From Paenibacillus sp. PAMC 26794 (GTDB lineage: Bacteria; Bacillota; Bacilli; Paenibacillales; Paenibacillaceae): 64,000 bases of DNA. Every line of letters starts with the position of its first letter. The first letter of the stretch is position 1. The position numbers and the translations under genes are program-made. The stretch is taken from positions 87,221 to 151,220 of the forward strand of contig NZ_ANHX01000040.1 in NCBI RefSeq assembly GCF_000316035.1. The letters are read 5' to 3'. Positions 16,984 through 26,458 of the stretch are shown here, piece after piece. The notes under the pieces are model-generated. The model made no database searches, was not told the origin of the DNA, and saw nothing but the letters and a program-made list of their open reading frames with translations.

Positions 16984-17795
16984 CGTCTTCTCCCCCGCAT
17001 CTGCACCAGATTGATCAGCCAGAGGATCAGGAAGGAGAGCGTCAGGAGCAACACGGATACCGCAGCGGCTCCCGTTGGATTATCACTTTCAATCTCCCCG
17101 TAGATAAATACGGAAGCAGTCAGTGTTCTTCCCGGAATGTTACCAGCCACCAGCACAACAGCCCCGAATTCAGCCAGTCCTCTCGAGAAAGCCAGCATCC
17201 CCCCACTGATCATGCCAGGTGCCATGGACGGCAGAATAACCTGCATGAACGTGCGAGCCTTGGATGCTCCCATCGTGTACGAGGCCTCTTCCTCGGAAGG
17301 ATCGATTTCTTCCAGCAAAGGCTGCACCGCACGGATAACAAACGGAAACGTGACAAAGGTCATCGCGATAACAATTGCGGGCTGGTGAAATACAATCTCA
17401 AATCCCATGGATTCTGCCAGTTTCCCGATGGCACTGACCGGACCCAAAAGCAGCATAATCATTAATCCGCCTACCGCTGTTGGTAGCGCAAACGGGAGAT
17501 CAACCAGACTGTTAAGAAACGATCGGCCCACAAAGCGATACCTTGTCAGCACCCAGGCGATCATCGTGCCCAAAACCACATTAATCAGCGTGGCAATGAC
17601 GGCCAGCCGAATGGTCAGCAGTACGGCTTTCCACGCGATGGGGTCCATAATGCTCTGAACAAAGTTGCTCCATCCTTCGGAGAAGGAATTGACGTACACA
17701 CCGATGATTGGAAGTACAATAAGTACGATAAAATATAACAATACGGTACTGCGGAATCCCCAAGTCCATCCCTTATGACGAAGAACGGTATTCAT
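16980..17795 (-). CDS. cysT: Sulfate ABC transporter permease CysT
   Basis: A 271-residue permease, first gene of the sulfate operon. Six helices are predicted; the EAA loop reads EEASYTMGASKARTFMQV and is followed by SRGLAEFGAVVLVAGN and a periplasmic FIYGEIES segment typical of CysT/CysU. A GGGAGGG ribosome site precedes ATG 17795. The ~500-bp upstream gap (17796-18290) contains repeat copy B and AT-rich DNA. I found no convincing S-box or T-box leader there, so the sulfur control element is not identified. Confidence 0.93.
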   Translation of the reverse strand: MNTVLRHKGWTWGFRSTVLLYFIVLIVLPIIGVYVNSFSEGWSNFVQSIMDPIAWKAVLLTIRLAVIATLINVVLGTMIAWVLTRYRFVGRSFLNSLVDLPFALPTAVGGLMIMLLLGPVSAIGKLAESMGFEIVFHQPAIVIAMTFVTFPFVIRAVQPLLEEIDPSEEEASYTMGASKARTFMQVILPSMAPGMISGGMLAFSRGLAEFGAVVLVAGNIPGRTLTASVFIYGEIESDNPTGAAAVSVLLLTLSFLILWLINLVQMRGRRR

Positions 17796-18033
17796 TGCTG
17801 CGTTCCCTCCCAGCCTCCGGCTTTAGCTCCGGTCGGCAGTCTTTCTGGATTCAATACGACATTTTTTCCTAAGTTGGATGATATTACTTTAATATTATTC
17901 CCATTAGTCTACTTGGTTTTGCTTTTCTGATACTTTACCAGTTTGCAGTGCTAATCGTCAATGCTTTTATTGAATATAATTAGGCCACATATAAGAACGA
18001 TTAATAAAAATCGCACTGTACACTGGGCGGCCA

Positions 18034-18190
18034 GAACAACCTTCCGATCACTGTTATCCCCAGATTTCTTTGATCCCCTTTTTTAAGGGGAAATCCGGTG
18101 ATAAAGGCGAGGCTTATGCTTCCGAAGCAGCTTTCTTACAGAAAGCTTTTAGCTTCCGCTTCTTCAGGTTATTTCTGACCTCTCCGTTAT
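18034..18190 (-). repeat. Structured dispersed repeat, copy B (inverted)
   Basis: Reverse-complement copy of the repeat at 4698-4845. Read on the minus strand it carries ACGGAGAGGTCAGAA, the hairpin AGCTTTCTGTAAGAAAGCT (18131-18149), TCGGAAGCATAAGC, the pair GGATTT/AAATCT enclosing CCCCTTAAAAAAGGGG, then GGGGATAACAGTGATCGG. The hairpin arms differ from copy A but still pair. It sits within the 495-bp cysT-yjbQ gap; the rest of that gap shows no gene. Confidence 0.75.
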
Positions 18191-18290
18191 TGTGCGATTC
18201 ACATATCCGTCTTCATATGTGGTTTGTTTGGTATGTAGTGGTTAAGGTACAATCGAGGGTATGAAATGAAATCATAAGGAGCGATCTAAC

Positions 18291-18692
18291 ATGTTATATA
18301 CGAAGAATATATCCACTTCCACACGAGATGAAATGAAGGATATCACATGGGACGTAAAGCAGGTTGTCCAGAGTAGCGGGGTTCAGAATGGGACGGTGCT
18401 CATCTACTGTCCACATACGACGGCAGGTATTGCCATCAACGAAAATGCAGACCCGGATGTGAAACACGATGTGTTGTTGCGCCTGAACGAAGTGTACCCT
18501 TGGGAGCATCCCGAGTATCGACATGCCGAAGGCAATACAGCCTCTCACCTCAAATCGATCACAACAGGGCCATCACAGACGGTGATTATTCACGAAGGCA
18601 GGCTGCTGCTTGGCCGCTGGCAAGGCATTTACTTTTGCGAATTCGATGGACCACGTGAGCGGGAGTATTTTCTCAAAATCATGGAAGGTTAG
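18291..18692 (+). CDS. yjbQ: YjbQ/UPF0047 family protein
   Basis: A 133-residue single-domain protein of the YjbQ family: VLIYCPHTTAGIAINENADPDV with the conserved His and acidic cluster, YRHAEGNTASHLKS, and GRWQGIYFCEFDGPR at the end. The family fold forms trimers, and E. coli YjbQ has weak thiamine-phosphate synthase activity; the true role is unsettled. It starts at ATG 18291 behind AAGGAG. It is monocistronic, next to repeat B. Confidence 0.93.
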   Translation: MLYTKNISTSTRDEMKDITWDVKQVVQSSGVQNGTVLIYCPHTTAGIAINENADPDVKHDVLLRLNEVYPWEHPEYRHAEGNTASHLKSITTGPSQTVIIHEGRLLLGRWQGIYFCEFDGPREREYFLKIMEG

Positions 18693-18731
18693 TTGTGTCC
18701 AATAGGCCTGCCACCCACTCATTCATTTTTG

Positions 18732-18778
18732 CAAACACAAACAGGCGGTCCACCCTCATTCCGGGTCGGAGCCGCCTG
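18732..18778 (-). terminator. Terminator after tetR (18882)
   Basis: CAGGCGG (18742-18748) pairs with CCGCCTG (18772-18778) with an inner ACCC/GGGT pair; on the minus strand it is followed by TTTGTGTTTGC. It lies about 100 bp beyond the tetR stop and may also end yjbQ. Confidence 0.6.
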
Positions 18779-18881
18779 ACTTGGTCTGCTGCGCATACTA
18801 ACTTTCGCGAGACAACGTTATAAAGAATTAAAGTTATGACAAATCACCGCCCTGAAGTGTAGGGGTGCAACAATAGCGCCA

Positions 18882-19484
18882 TTATTGGACGCCAGGCTGC
18901 TGACCCAGATTGCGGCACAGCACTTTGACATGAGACAGCGCAGACGATTCAATCTCCACAAACGTTAAACGGTCCTGAATGTAATAAGAAATGAATCCGT
19001 GCATAGCCAAAAATAGCGTACGCGGTACCCTTTGAATGTCCTCTTCTGTACAATTCTCTTCATTCATGTACTGCCTTATAATGGATGCAAACAATTCGAA
19101 GCAGCGTCCCTGTTCGGTACGACAATAAGACAACAGTTCTTCGTCCCTGATCATAAACATAATTTCGTATTGGTAAGGGTTCTCCAGACCAAAGCGAATA
19201 AACTCCATCATAATGTGCTCTACCTTGCTCACATCATCACGAACCGGCCTGACCATGGCTTGCAGCAGTAAATGCCCCAGATGATTGAAATCCTCAACCA
19301 CGATGGCATAGAACAGCTCTGCCTTTTCCTTAAAGTGATAATACAGCGACCCATGACTATAGCCCAGATGCTGGCCGATGCTTCGCATCGAAATGGCGCG
19401 GTATCCTTTGGTAATAAAAAGGTGCCTCGCCGCCTCCAGTATCCGCTCCCTCGACAACTCCTGTTCGACTGCTCTTCTAGCCAT
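18882..19484 (-). CDS. TetR family transcriptional regulator
   Basis: A 200-residue regulator: ERILEAARHLFITKGYRAISMRSIGQHLGYSHGSLYYHF is the full TetR helix-turn-helix (residues ~13-50). The C-terminal domain is generic, with an NPYQYEIMFMI segment that many Firmicute TetR proteins share. The ATG follows GGGGAATAAAA. It sits just after the IMPACT-family gene (5-bp gap, same strand) and may be co-transcribed with it. The target and ligand are not evident. Confidence 0.9.
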   Translation of the reverse strand: MARRAVEQELSRERILEAARHLFITKGYRAISMRSIGQHLGYSHGSLYYHFKEKAELFYAIVVEDFNHLGHLLLQAMVRPVRDDVSKVEHIMMEFIRFGLENPYQYEIMFMIRDEELLSYCRTEQGRCFELFASIIRQYMNEENCTEEDIQRVPRTLFLAMHGFISYYIQDRLTFVEIESSALSHVKVLCRNLGQQPGVQ

Positions 19485-19489
19485 ATATT

Positions 19490-20122
19490 TTATTCCCCTT
19501 CAATAAAATAAAGCCGCTGTCCCTCCGTGATCCGGGATTGCCCTTGCGTCAAATCCGTGATCCAGGCTATAAAAGCCTCGGTTTCACTATCCGGCGGAAG
19601 ACAAGTCAACGTAACCTTATCGGTGAATCCAGTTTCACCTGTACGGACTTCCCGGCTTCTTAACTCATTTTCCACTTTACCCAGCCACGTATAATCCAGT
19701 TCAACAAACACTTCACGATGCAGCACGTTGGTAATGGCTTCTCCGGCTTCAATGGCTGCTACAGCTCCATCCGTATAAGCACGAATTAACCCGCCAGCTC
19801 CAAGCATAATTCCCCCGAAGTATCGCGTAACCACAATTGCCACATTTTTTAATTTCTGATTTTTGATCACTTCAAGAATGGGTTTCCCTGCTGTTCCGCT
19901 GGGTTCACCGTCATCGGATTGCTTCTGGATCTCATCCCGCTCCCCAATCATGTATGCAGAGCAGTTATGAGTTGCATTCCAATGTTTTTTCTTGATCTCA
20001 TCAATAAAGGTAACAGCCTCTTCCTCTGTCGTGACCGGCATAATATGACCGATAAATCGCGACTTCTTGATTACAATTTCCAGATTGCCCGGTCCTCGAA
20101 CCGTGCGATAACGTTCAATCAT
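19490..20122 (-). CDS. yvyE: YigZ/IMPACT family protein
   Basis: A 210-residue protein. The N-terminal UPF0029 domain is clear: KKSRFIGHIMPV, THNCSAYMIG, QKQSDDGEPSGTAGKPIL, VVTRYFGGIMLGAGGLIRAY. The C-terminal ~60 residues match the small YigZ-type domain. The family is linked to translation/ribosome-associated control, and the bacterial role is unclear. The open frame extends to GTG 20170, but that reading lies inside the pgi terminator hairpin, so ATG 20122 is taken as start. Confidence 0.9.
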   Translation of the reverse strand: MIERYRTVRGPGNLEIVIKKSRFIGHIMPVTTEEEAVTFIDEIKKKHWNATHNCSAYMIGERDEIQKQSDDGEPSGTAGKPILEVIKNQKLKNVAIVVTRYFGGIMLGAGGLIRAYTDGAVAAIEAGEAITNVLHREVFVELDYTWLGKVENELRSREVRTGETGFTDKVTLTCLPPDSETEAFIAWITDLTQGQSRITEGQRLYFIEGE

Positions 20123-20159
20123 TCCTATCCAACTTTCTAATTTGATCCATTTTACAAGA

Positions 20160-20193
20160 AAGCAGTTCACCGCGCGAACGCGGACGAACTGCC
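20160..20193 (-). terminator. Terminator after pgi
   Basis: GCAGTTC pairs with GAACTGC around an inner CGCG pair; the minus strand then reads TTTCTTG. It sits ~100 bp downstream of the pgi stop and upstream of yvyE. Confidence 0.6.
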
Positions 20194-20290
20194 CTGGTTA
20201 TCTACACCCGGAAACCCTGCATCTTACTTGAACAGTGATTCCCGGATAGATTTACATTACCTTATTCAACTATATGAGCAGACCGATGAA

Positions 20291-21646
20291 TTATTCGGAA
20301 AGTCTCGCTTCGAGCGCTGCTTTCTCTTCTTCAAAGCCTGGTTTGCCCAGCAATGCGAACATATTTTTCTTGTAAGCTTCCACGCCTGGTTGGTCAAATG
20401 GATTGACGCCCAGCAGGTAGCCACTGATACCGCATGCTTTTTCAAAGAAGTATACCAGATATCCGAAAGAATATGGAGTCATATCTGGAATGTTCACAAT
20501 CAGGTTTGGTACTTGACCATCCGTATGTGCAAGCAGTGTTCCCTGGAACGCTTTTTTGTTAACAAAGTCCATGGTTTTGCCTTCAAGGAAGTTCAGGCCA
20601 TCCAGATCGTCCGGATCGGATTTGATCGAGATATGCTCTGCAACTTCAGTAACCTGAATGACAGTTTCGAAAATATTCCGGCTACCTTCCTGAATGAATT
20701 GACCCATGGAGTGCAAGTCTGTGGAGAAATCAACAGATGCAGGATAGATCCCTTTGTAGTCTTTACCTTCACTCTCTCCAAACAGTTGTTTCCACCACTC
20801 GGACACGAAGTGCAGGGATGGCTCATAGTTTACAAGGATCTCAGTGCCTTTGCCTTTGCGATACAATGCGTTACGAACAGCAGCATATTGATATGCTTCA
20901 TTCTCAGCTACGTTCGGGTTGCTGTATTCTTTGGATGCGTCAGCCGCACCTTGCATCATTTCTTCGATGCTGATACCAGCTGCTGCGATTGGCAGCAAAC
21001 CTACAGCTGTCAGAACGGAGTAACGTCCGCCTACATCATCCGGGATAATGAAAGATTCGTATCCTTCTGCATTTGCCAGTTCTTTCAGTGCACCACGCGC
21101 TTTGTCTGTTGTAGCATAGATGCGTTTGCGAGCTTCTTCTTTACCATATTTCTCTTCCAGTGCTGCACGGAAGATACGGAATGCGATTGCCGGCTCTGTG
21201 GTTGTACCGGATTTGGAGATAACGTTGACGGAGAAATCTTTGCCTTCAACCAGATCCAGCAAATGAGTTACATATGTGGAACTGATATTGTTTCCTGCAA
21301 AATAGATTTCAGGCGTTTTGCGTTTGTCTTTTGGCAGATTGTTATAGAAAGAGTGAGTCAGCATTTCAATCGCTGCACGTGCACCTAGGTATGATCCACC
21401 GATACCGATAACGATCAGTACTTCGGAGTCGCTTTGGATTTTGGCAGCCGCTTTTTGAATGCGAGCGAACTCTTCTTTGTCATAAGCCGTTGGCAGGTCA
21501 ATCCAGCCCAGATAATCGGAGCCTGTTCCTGTTCCGTTGTGAAGCTGCTCGTGAGCCAAACGAATCGGTTCTGCGAAATAGTCCACTTCGTGCTGATTTA
21601 CAAATTGCAATGCCGTGCTATAGTCAAATGTCACTTTTTTTGCCAT
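20291..21646 (-). CDS. pgi: Glucose-6-phosphate isomerase
   Basis: A 451-residue glycolytic enzyme of the Firmicute PGI group. Visible are [18 protein letters not shown] (phosphate binding), [17 protein letters not shown], the [14 protein letters not shown] signature and the C-terminal [12 protein letters not shown] with the catalytic lysine region. It interconverts glucose-6-phosphate and fructose-6-phosphate. AGGAGG lies 11 bases before ATG 21646. The long open frames on the opposite strand are codon-bias shadows. Confidence 0.97.
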   Translation of the reverse strand: MAKKVTFDYSTALQFVNQHEVDYFAEPIRLAHEQLHNGTGTGSDYLGWIDLPTAYDKEEFARIQKAAAKIQSDSEVLIVIGIGGSYLGARAAIEMLTHSFYNNLPKDKRKTPEIYFAGNNISSTYVTHLLDLVEGKDFSVNVISKSGTTTEPAIAFRIFRAALEEKYGKEEARKRIYATTDKARGALKELANAEGYESFIIPDDVGGRYSVLTAVGLLPIAAAGISIEEMMQGAADASKEYSNPNVAENEAYQYAAVRNALYRKGKGTEILVNYEPSLHFVSEWWKQLFGESEGKDYKGIYPASVDFSTDLHSMGQFIQEGSRNIFETVIQVTEVAEHISIKSDPDDLDGLNFLEGKTMDFVNKKAFQGTLLAHTDGQVPNLIVNIPDMTPYSFGYLVYFFEKACGISGYLLGVNPFDQPGVEAYKKNMFALLGKPGFEEEKAALEARLSE

Positions 21647-21785
21647 GATCTCAAAAACCTCCTGATTTCGGTTATATTATTTCCGTATCCGTATTCCATT
21701 CTAAACAACTTGCCTTAAGGATACTTCAAATCCACGGGGCTGACAAGCTTGCAGCTCGAAATTTGTCGTTAGAATTCAAGAAGCA

Positions 21786-21829
21786 AAAAGGGTAAACCGA
21801 ATCCGCGGGTTGCGGTTCTGCTTACCCTT
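21786..21829 (-). terminator. Terminator after ppnP
   Basis: AAGGGTAA (21788-21795) pairs with TTACCCTT (21822-21829), with an inner ACCG/CGGT pair; a T-rich run follows on the minus strand. Confidence 0.8.
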
Positions 21830-21835
21830 CTTATG

Positions 21836-22153
21836 TTATTCCGCCGGGTACGAGCAGACGTAGTCAGTAACGCTGCGTATCTCCAGTTTAAATTTGGATT
21901 CGGCAGGCACGTGGAACGTAGCTTGACCTTGAATCTCTTGCCACTCTTCTTCTCCGGGAAGCAATACTTTCAGATCTCCGGACAGAATCTCCATGATTTC
22001 ACGGGAATCCGTACCGAACTCATAACTGCCTGGAAGCATGATGCCCAGAGTCACTTTGCTGCCATCCCCCAAAATAACCGTTCTGCTGGTTACCTGACCA
22101 TCATAATAAATGTTGGCCTCTTTCACTACACTGACTTGATCGAATTGTGACAT
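21836..22153 (-). CDS. ppnP: Pyrimidine/purine nucleoside phosphorylase PpnP (DUF1255)
   Basis: A 105-residue single cupin-like domain with the family pattern: FDQVSVVKEANIYYDGQVTS, KVTLGIMLPGSYEFGTD, EIMEILSGDLKVLLPG and FHVPAESKFKLEI. In E. coli PpnP phosphorolyses a wide range of nucleosides. The ATG at 22153 has GGGGAG nine bases upstream. The open frame extends 42 codons further without homology or a ribosome site. It stands alone between pgi and tkt. Confidence 0.93.
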   Translation of the reverse strand: MSQFDQVSVVKEANIYYDGQVTSRTVILGDGSKVTLGIMLPGSYEFGTDSREIMEILSGDLKVLLPGEEEWQEIQGQATFHVPAESKFKLEIRSVTDYVCSYPAE

Positions 22154-22311
22154 GCGTACCCGCTCCCCTGAAGTTAATGAAAACAAAAGGCAAAACAGAT
22201 CAGGGCGATAACGAGTCACCGCCCATCTCTGCGGAAATAACTTACTGCCATGGATCAGGACAGCATGATGCCCTCCCAACCATAACAGCGCTTATGAAGC
22301 TATAAGTGCGT

Positions 22312-22479
22312 GTTCAAAAAGTCAGGTTTTCAGTACCGAGAAGATGGGATGAAGCTAGAAATGGAGTAGCGGAGCGTAGGAGAAAACTACGTGAGCAACG
22401 GACATTTCGGCTGAATCCCATATTCGACGCTGATGATGCCGTGAGGCATCCTTCGTAATCAAATGCAGACTTTTTGAAC
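22312..22479. repeat. MITE-like palindromic element with 12-bp terminal inverted repeats
   Basis: A 168-bp non-coding element bounded by GTTCAAAAAGTC (22312-22323) and its exact complement GACTTTTTGAAC (22468-22479). Nested inside are GATGGGAT/ATCCCAT and GAAATG/CATTTC pairs, so the whole element can fold into a long hairpin. It ends 8 bp from the tkt stop codon and may act as the tkt terminator. A collapsed copy lies at 42076-42108. It has no open frame of its own. Confidence 0.75.
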
Positions 22480-22487
22480 AACCTCTA

Positions 22488-24530
22488 TTACAGCAATGCT
22501 TTTACGCGGCTAACCACGTTATCCACTGTAAAGCCATATTCTTGGATAACACGGTCGCCAGGCGCGGATGCACCGAATGTGCTGATTCCGAGAATGTCAC
22601 CTTGATCGCCAACATATTTCTCCCAGCCCATTGGATAAGCCATTTCAATTGCAAGACGAGCTTTAACATCCGGAAGAAGAACGGACTCTTTATAAGCTTT
22701 GTCTTGTTTCTCGAACAGATCCCAGCTTGGCATGCTGATTACGCGAACTTGGATGCCTTGTTCTGCAAGTGCTGCTTGAGCTTTAACAGCCAATTGCACT
22801 TCAGAACCTGTAGCGATAATTTGTGCTACCGCTTTGCCATCTTTTGCATCAGAGACAACATAAGCACCACGTTTCACGTTCTCACGTGAACCTTCAACCG
22901 TACCTTCCAGGATCGGCAGGTTTTGACGAGTGAGTACGAGTGCAACCGGGTTGCTCTTGTTCTCAAGCGCGTAAGCCCAAGCAGCCGAAGTTTCATTACC
23001 GTCAGCCGGACGAATAACCGTCAGGTTAGGAATGATACGCAGGGATGCCAATTGCTCGATCGGTTCGTGCGTAGGACCATCTTCACCAACAGCGATACTG
23101 TCGTGAGTCAGAACATACGTTACAGGTAATCCCATCAGGGCAGCCAGACGAACAGCCGGACGCAGGTAATCGGTAAATACGAAGAACGTACCTCCGAATA
23201 CTTTCACACCGCTGTGCAGTGCCATACCGTTCATTGCTCCAGCCATACCGAATTCACGGATACCGAAGTAGATGTTACGGCCGGAGTAATCTTCAGGTGT
23301 GAAGTTCTCTAGGTTGTTCAGGTGAGTCATTGTGGAGCTTTCCAAGTCAGCAGATCCGCCTGTCAGTTGTGGCACGTTGTGCGCCAGACCGTTCAAAGCG
23401 TTACCGGATGCTACACGAGTGGAAAGAGCTTTGTCTGTTGCTGCATATTTAGGAAGATCACGGTCCCAACCTTCTGGAAGGTCGCCGTTAATCGCTGTTT
23501 CGAATTGAGCTGCCAGCTCAGGGAAAGCTTTTTTGTACTCGGCAAATTTCTCGTCCCAAGCTTTGTTAGCAGAGATACCACGATCTTTCACTTGTGCAAA
23601 GTGATCGCGAACTTCAGCTGGTACGTGGAAGTTTTCTTCGTAAACCCATTTGTAATACTCTTTAGTCAATTTGGCTTCGTCTGCACCCAGTGGAGATCCG
23701 TGAGTACCGCCGTGGCCGCCTTTACCTTGTTTGTTCGGGCTACCATAACCGATAACCGTTTTAACTTCGATCAGTGTAGGACGCAGTGTATCTGCTTGAC
23801 CTTCCTGAATTGCTTTTTCGATTGCAGGCAGATCATTACCATCTTCAACGCGCAGCACTTGCCAGCCATAAGCGTCAAAACGCTTCGCGATGCTTTCGGA
23901 AGAAGACAGATCCAATTTACCATCCAACGTGATGTCATTGGAGTCGAACAACATGATCAGTTTGCCCAAGTGCAAACGTCCAGCCAAGGAAGCTGATTCA
24001 TGAGATACGCCTTCCATCAAGTCACCATCACCACAGATTGCGTAAGTGTAGTGGTCAACTACGTTGAATTTGTCTTTATTGTATGTTGCACCCAGTTGAG
24101 CTTCAGCCATCGCCATACCTACAGCCATTGCAATACCTTGACCCAGTGGGCCTGTAGTTGCATCAACACCTGCAGTATGTCCGAATTCCGGGTGACCCGG
24201 AGTTTTGCTTCCCCATTGACGGAACTGTTTCAGTTCTTCCATTGGAAGATCATATCCGCTCAGGTGCAGCAAGCTGTACAACAACATGGAGCCATGTCCT
24301 GCAGACAGGACAAAACGGTCCCGGTTAACCCAAGTTGGGTGGTCCGGGTTATGAGTCATCGTTTTTGCAAAAAGTTGGTACCCCATTGGAGCGGAGCCCA
24401 TAGGCATACCCGGATGTCCGGAATTTGCCTTCTCAATTGCATCAATCGCCAAAGTACGTACGGTAGTAATCGACAGGTTGTCGATTGTAGTGTTCTCGTC
24501 CTTTTGAATCGCTTCGTTCTTGTCCGTCAT
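22488..24530 (-). CDS. tkt: Transketolase
   Basis: A full-length transketolase of 680 residues. The thiamine-diphosphate motif begins GDGDLMEG (near residue 155) and continues to the SNDITLDG region. Also present are [10 protein letters not shown] at the N-terminus, the [19 protein letters not shown] loop, the [15 protein letters not shown] motif and [16 protein letters not shown]. It moves two-carbon units in the pentose-phosphate pathway, using Mg and ThDP. AGGAGGACAAACC precedes the ATG. The 3' end abuts the palindromic repeat. It is not in an operon. Confidence 0.97.
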   Translation of the reverse strand: MTDKNEAIQKDENTTIDNLSITTVRTLAIDAIEKANSGHPGMPMGSAPMGYQLFAKTMTHNPDHPTWVNRDRFVLSAGHGSMLLYSLLHLSGYDLPMEELKQFRQWGSKTPGHPEFGHTAGVDATTGPLGQGIAMAVGMAMAEAQLGATYNKDKFNVVDHYTYAICGDGDLMEGVSHESASLAGRLHLGKLIMLFDSNDITLDGKLDLSSSESIAKRFDAYGWQVLRVEDGNDLPAIEKAIQEGQADTLRPTLIEVKTVIGYGSPNKQGKGGHGGTHGSPLGADEAKLTKEYYKWVYEENFHVPAEVRDHFAQVKDRGISANKAWDEKFAEYKKAFPELAAQFETAINGDLPEGWDRDLPKYAATDKALSTRVASGNALNGLAHNVPQLTGGSADLESSTMTHLNNLENFTPEDYSGRNIYFGIREFGMAGAMNGMALHSGVKVFGGTFFVFTDYLRPAVRLAALMGLPVTYVLTHDSIAVGEDGPTHEPIEQLASLRIIPNLTVIRPADGNETSAAWAYALENKSNPVALVLTRQNLPILEGTVEGSRENVKRGAYVVSDAKDGKAVAQIIATGSEVQLAVKAQAALAEQGIQVRVISMPSWDLFEKQDKAYKESVLLPDVKARLAIEMAYPMGWEKYVGDQGDILGISTFGASAPGDRVIQEYGFTVDNVVSRVKALL

Positions 24531-24584
24531 GGTTTGTCCTCCTCATGTCTTTAGATAAGTCGGGTGCGCAAGCGAATCCCTCTC

Positions 24585-24651
24585 ATCATACAAGCAAACC
24601 GAATTTCACAATAAGTGAATCCGCTTGAGTGTTTCATTTTGACTTATTCAC
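24585..24651 (-). promoter_or_regulatory. Candidate tkt promoter with inverted repeat
   Basis: On the minus strand a TATGAT -10 (24585-24590) lies ~18 bp after TTATTG. The perfect arms TTCAC/GTGAA (24605-24619) overlap the -35 zone, and a related TTATTCAC half-site sits at 24644-24651. The rest of the 438-bp gap 24531-24968 shows no gene; a short AATCGTACTGTACA resembles a stretch next to repeat B. Confidence 0.4.
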
Positions 24652-24968
24652 TTTTGTATTGTATCACTTGGCGTGGAGCTTTTCCATAACCTTCTTTTAG
24701 AAGTTCGTGAAAAATCGGTGGTTTGTGATGAATAATCCTTGGCCTATCAAGCAAAAATCGTACTGTACAAGGTACTAAATTCCAAAAGCAGACTTAAGGA
24801 GCCTCGCAAATCCATCGCATGAAGTATAACCTTTAACCTGAAAACCATGCATTTTTTAGATATTCATCCTCAATTCACATATAATGTTCCTTAATATGGA
24901 TTACGAAATTCGGGCTGTGCTTTACTTTTTTATAGATGTACACGTGTCAATCATAGGAGGTCGCGATT

Positions 24969-25448
24969 ATGCCAGATCCTGCTGCTCACCCATCAACATC
25001 GGTAAAACACTCATTACCCTGGCTATGCGGTATTTTAACGGGAATTCTCTCGGGAGTTGTCCTGGGATTTTTCCTCAAAATGATTCAGGCCAACACTGGT
25101 GAACAAGTATATACTCTGCTGCTGAATATTGATTTTGTGCCTGGTCTTCCGCCAACCTTACCCGAATTCATTGAATTTGCTTTGCATCTCATCGTGTCCG
25201 TTGTCATCGGTATCTTCTATCTGTGGTGGGTAAGGCATTCAGGCCGCCCTATGATCAAAGGAATTTTACTTGGTGCAGTTTCGTCCCTGCTCTATATCCC
25301 ACTCTCTCAATTGTCATCACGTGTGCCCGACCTGTACGATGTGTCCGCCATCCTCTATTGGATTATTGGACATCTGCTGTTTGGTATTGTGCTTGGCTTG
25401 TGCGGAAAGTATATCAACACAACAAAAAAAGCGACTCCCGTTTCGTAA
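24969..25448 (+). CDS. Small multi-pass membrane protein, function unknown
   Basis: 159 residues with four hydrophobic segments: LCGILTGILSGVVLGFFL, FALHLIVSVVIGIFYLWWV, GILLGAVSSLLYIPL and ILYWIIGHLLFGIVLGL, with a short lysine-containing end. A glycine-rich first helix and a loop with conserved-looking LYDVSAILYW recall the YqhR/YagU-like small membrane proteins, but I cannot assign a family firmly. The start ATG follows ATAGGAGGTCGCGATT. The C-terminal codons form one arm of the downstream terminator. Confidence 0.78.
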   Translation: MPDPAAHPSTSVKHSLPWLCGILTGILSGVVLGFFLKMIQANTGEQVYTLLLNIDFVPGLPPTLPEFIEFALHLIVSVVIGIFYLWWVRHSGRPMIKGILLGAVSSLLYIPLSQLSSRVPDLYDVSAILYWIIGHLLFGIVLGLCGKYINTTKKATPVS

Positions 25449-25466
25449 ACGAATTGGGGTCGCTTT
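25428..25466. terminator. Bidirectional terminator
   Basis: AAAGCGAC (25428-25435) pairs with GTCGCTTT (25459-25466), flanked by A and T runs, with an inner CGTTT/AAACG. It serves the membrane gene (plus) and purU (minus). Confidence 0.8.
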
Positions 25467-25522
25467 ATTGTTAGTCTATTACGTGGTTCCGAATCAACCT
25501 TGCACAGTATTAAAGCGTGAGC

Positions 25523-26416
25523 TTAAAATACAACGGTTTTATTTTCATGAACAAGAACACGGTCTTCGACATGCCATTTCACGGCACGTGCGAGCACAAC
25601 ACGCTCAATGGTTCGTCCAATACGCTTCAGCTCGGTTACATCGTCCCCATGGCTAACTCGCTGCACGTCCTGTTCAATAATCGGGCCACCATCCAGTTCT
25701 TCCGTAACATAGTGCGCTGTCGCACCGATAATTTTGACACCGCGGTTGTACGCCTGCGCATACGGTTTACCACCCACGAAGGCTGGCAGGAACGAATGGT
25801 GAATATTAATGATTCGATTGCGGTAATGCTCAATGAACATCGGAGAGATAATCTGCATGTAACGAGCCAGAATGATCACATCCACATCGTTGCCGATGAC
25901 GTCCAGTTGGCGCTGTTCCGCTTCTTTTTTCGTATCTGCTGTAACTGGGATATGATGATATGGAATGCCAAATGATTCTACATAGTCCTTCATGTCCAGA
26001 TGGTTGCTGACCACAAGCGCAATATCTGCATCCAGGTCGCCTGCCTGCCATTGCCACAACAATTCAACCAGACAGTGATCTTCTTTGGACACAAAGATAG
26101 CCAGTTTCTTCTTGCGGCTGACCGCAGATAACGTCCATTCCATCTGGAAACGGCTTGCTACTTCTGCAAAATCAGCTTCCAGTTTCGGCAAATTGACCAA
26201 CAATTGCGGAAGATCAAACTCAATCCGCATAAAGAACATGCCGCCAGCAGGGTCCATTGTATACTGGTCCGACTGAACAATGTTTGCACCATGCTGGTGC
26301 AGGAAATGAGATACGGCAGCTACAATTCCTGGACCATCCGGACAGGAAATAAGCATGCGCGCACGATCGGCGCGGTTTTTAGAATCAGGGCGTACTTGTT
26401 TAGCGTGGATCTCCAT
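25523..26416 (-). CDS. purU: Formyltetrahydrofolate deformylase PurU
   Basis: A 297-residue protein. The N-terminal ACT domain (RMLISCPDGPGIVAAVSHFL, residues 20-90) is the methionine/glycine-sensing part. The C-terminal formyl-transferase fold has ILARYMQIIS, then NIHHSFLPAFVGGKPY with the catalytic histidine, and GATAHYVTEELDGGPII with the catalytic aspartate region. It hydrolyses 10-formyl-THF to formate and THF. The ribosome site is GGAGG. It lies 42 bp downstream of nfo on the same strand, so the two may share a transcript. Confidence 0.95.
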   Translation of the reverse strand: MEIHAKQVRPDSKNRADRARMLISCPDGPGIVAAVSHFLHQHGANIVQSDQYTMDPAGGMFFMRIEFDLPQLLVNLPKLEADFAEVASRFQMEWTLSAVSRKKKLAIFVSKEDHCLVELLWQWQAGDLDADIALVVSNHLDMKDYVESFGIPYHHIPVTADTKKEAEQRQLDVIGNDVDVIILARYMQIISPMFIEHYRNRIINIHHSFLPAFVGGKPYAQAYNRGVKIIGATAHYVTEELDGGPIIEQDVQRVSHGDDVTELKRIGRTIERVVLARAVKWHVEDRVLVHENKTVVF

Positions 26417-26458
26417 CGGGTTATTCTTCCTCCTTCAATTAAGCCATGACCTGCGGGA

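Noticed and set aside
17796..18290. S-box or T-box leader upstream of cysT
   Set aside because: The conserved sequence blocks of either element are missing; the gap is explained in part by repeat B.
20228..21388. 386-codon open frame opposite pgi
   Set aside because: Cysteine- and phenylalanine-rich product, no start signal, lies fully antisense to pgi; a codon-bias shadow.
23322..23996. 224-codon open frame opposite tkt
   Set aside because: Same character as the pgi shadow; the tkt reading is complete and conserved.
24745..24765. Further partial copy of the structured repeat
   Set aside because: Only AATCG(T/C)ACTGTACA is shared with the flank of copy B; too short to call.
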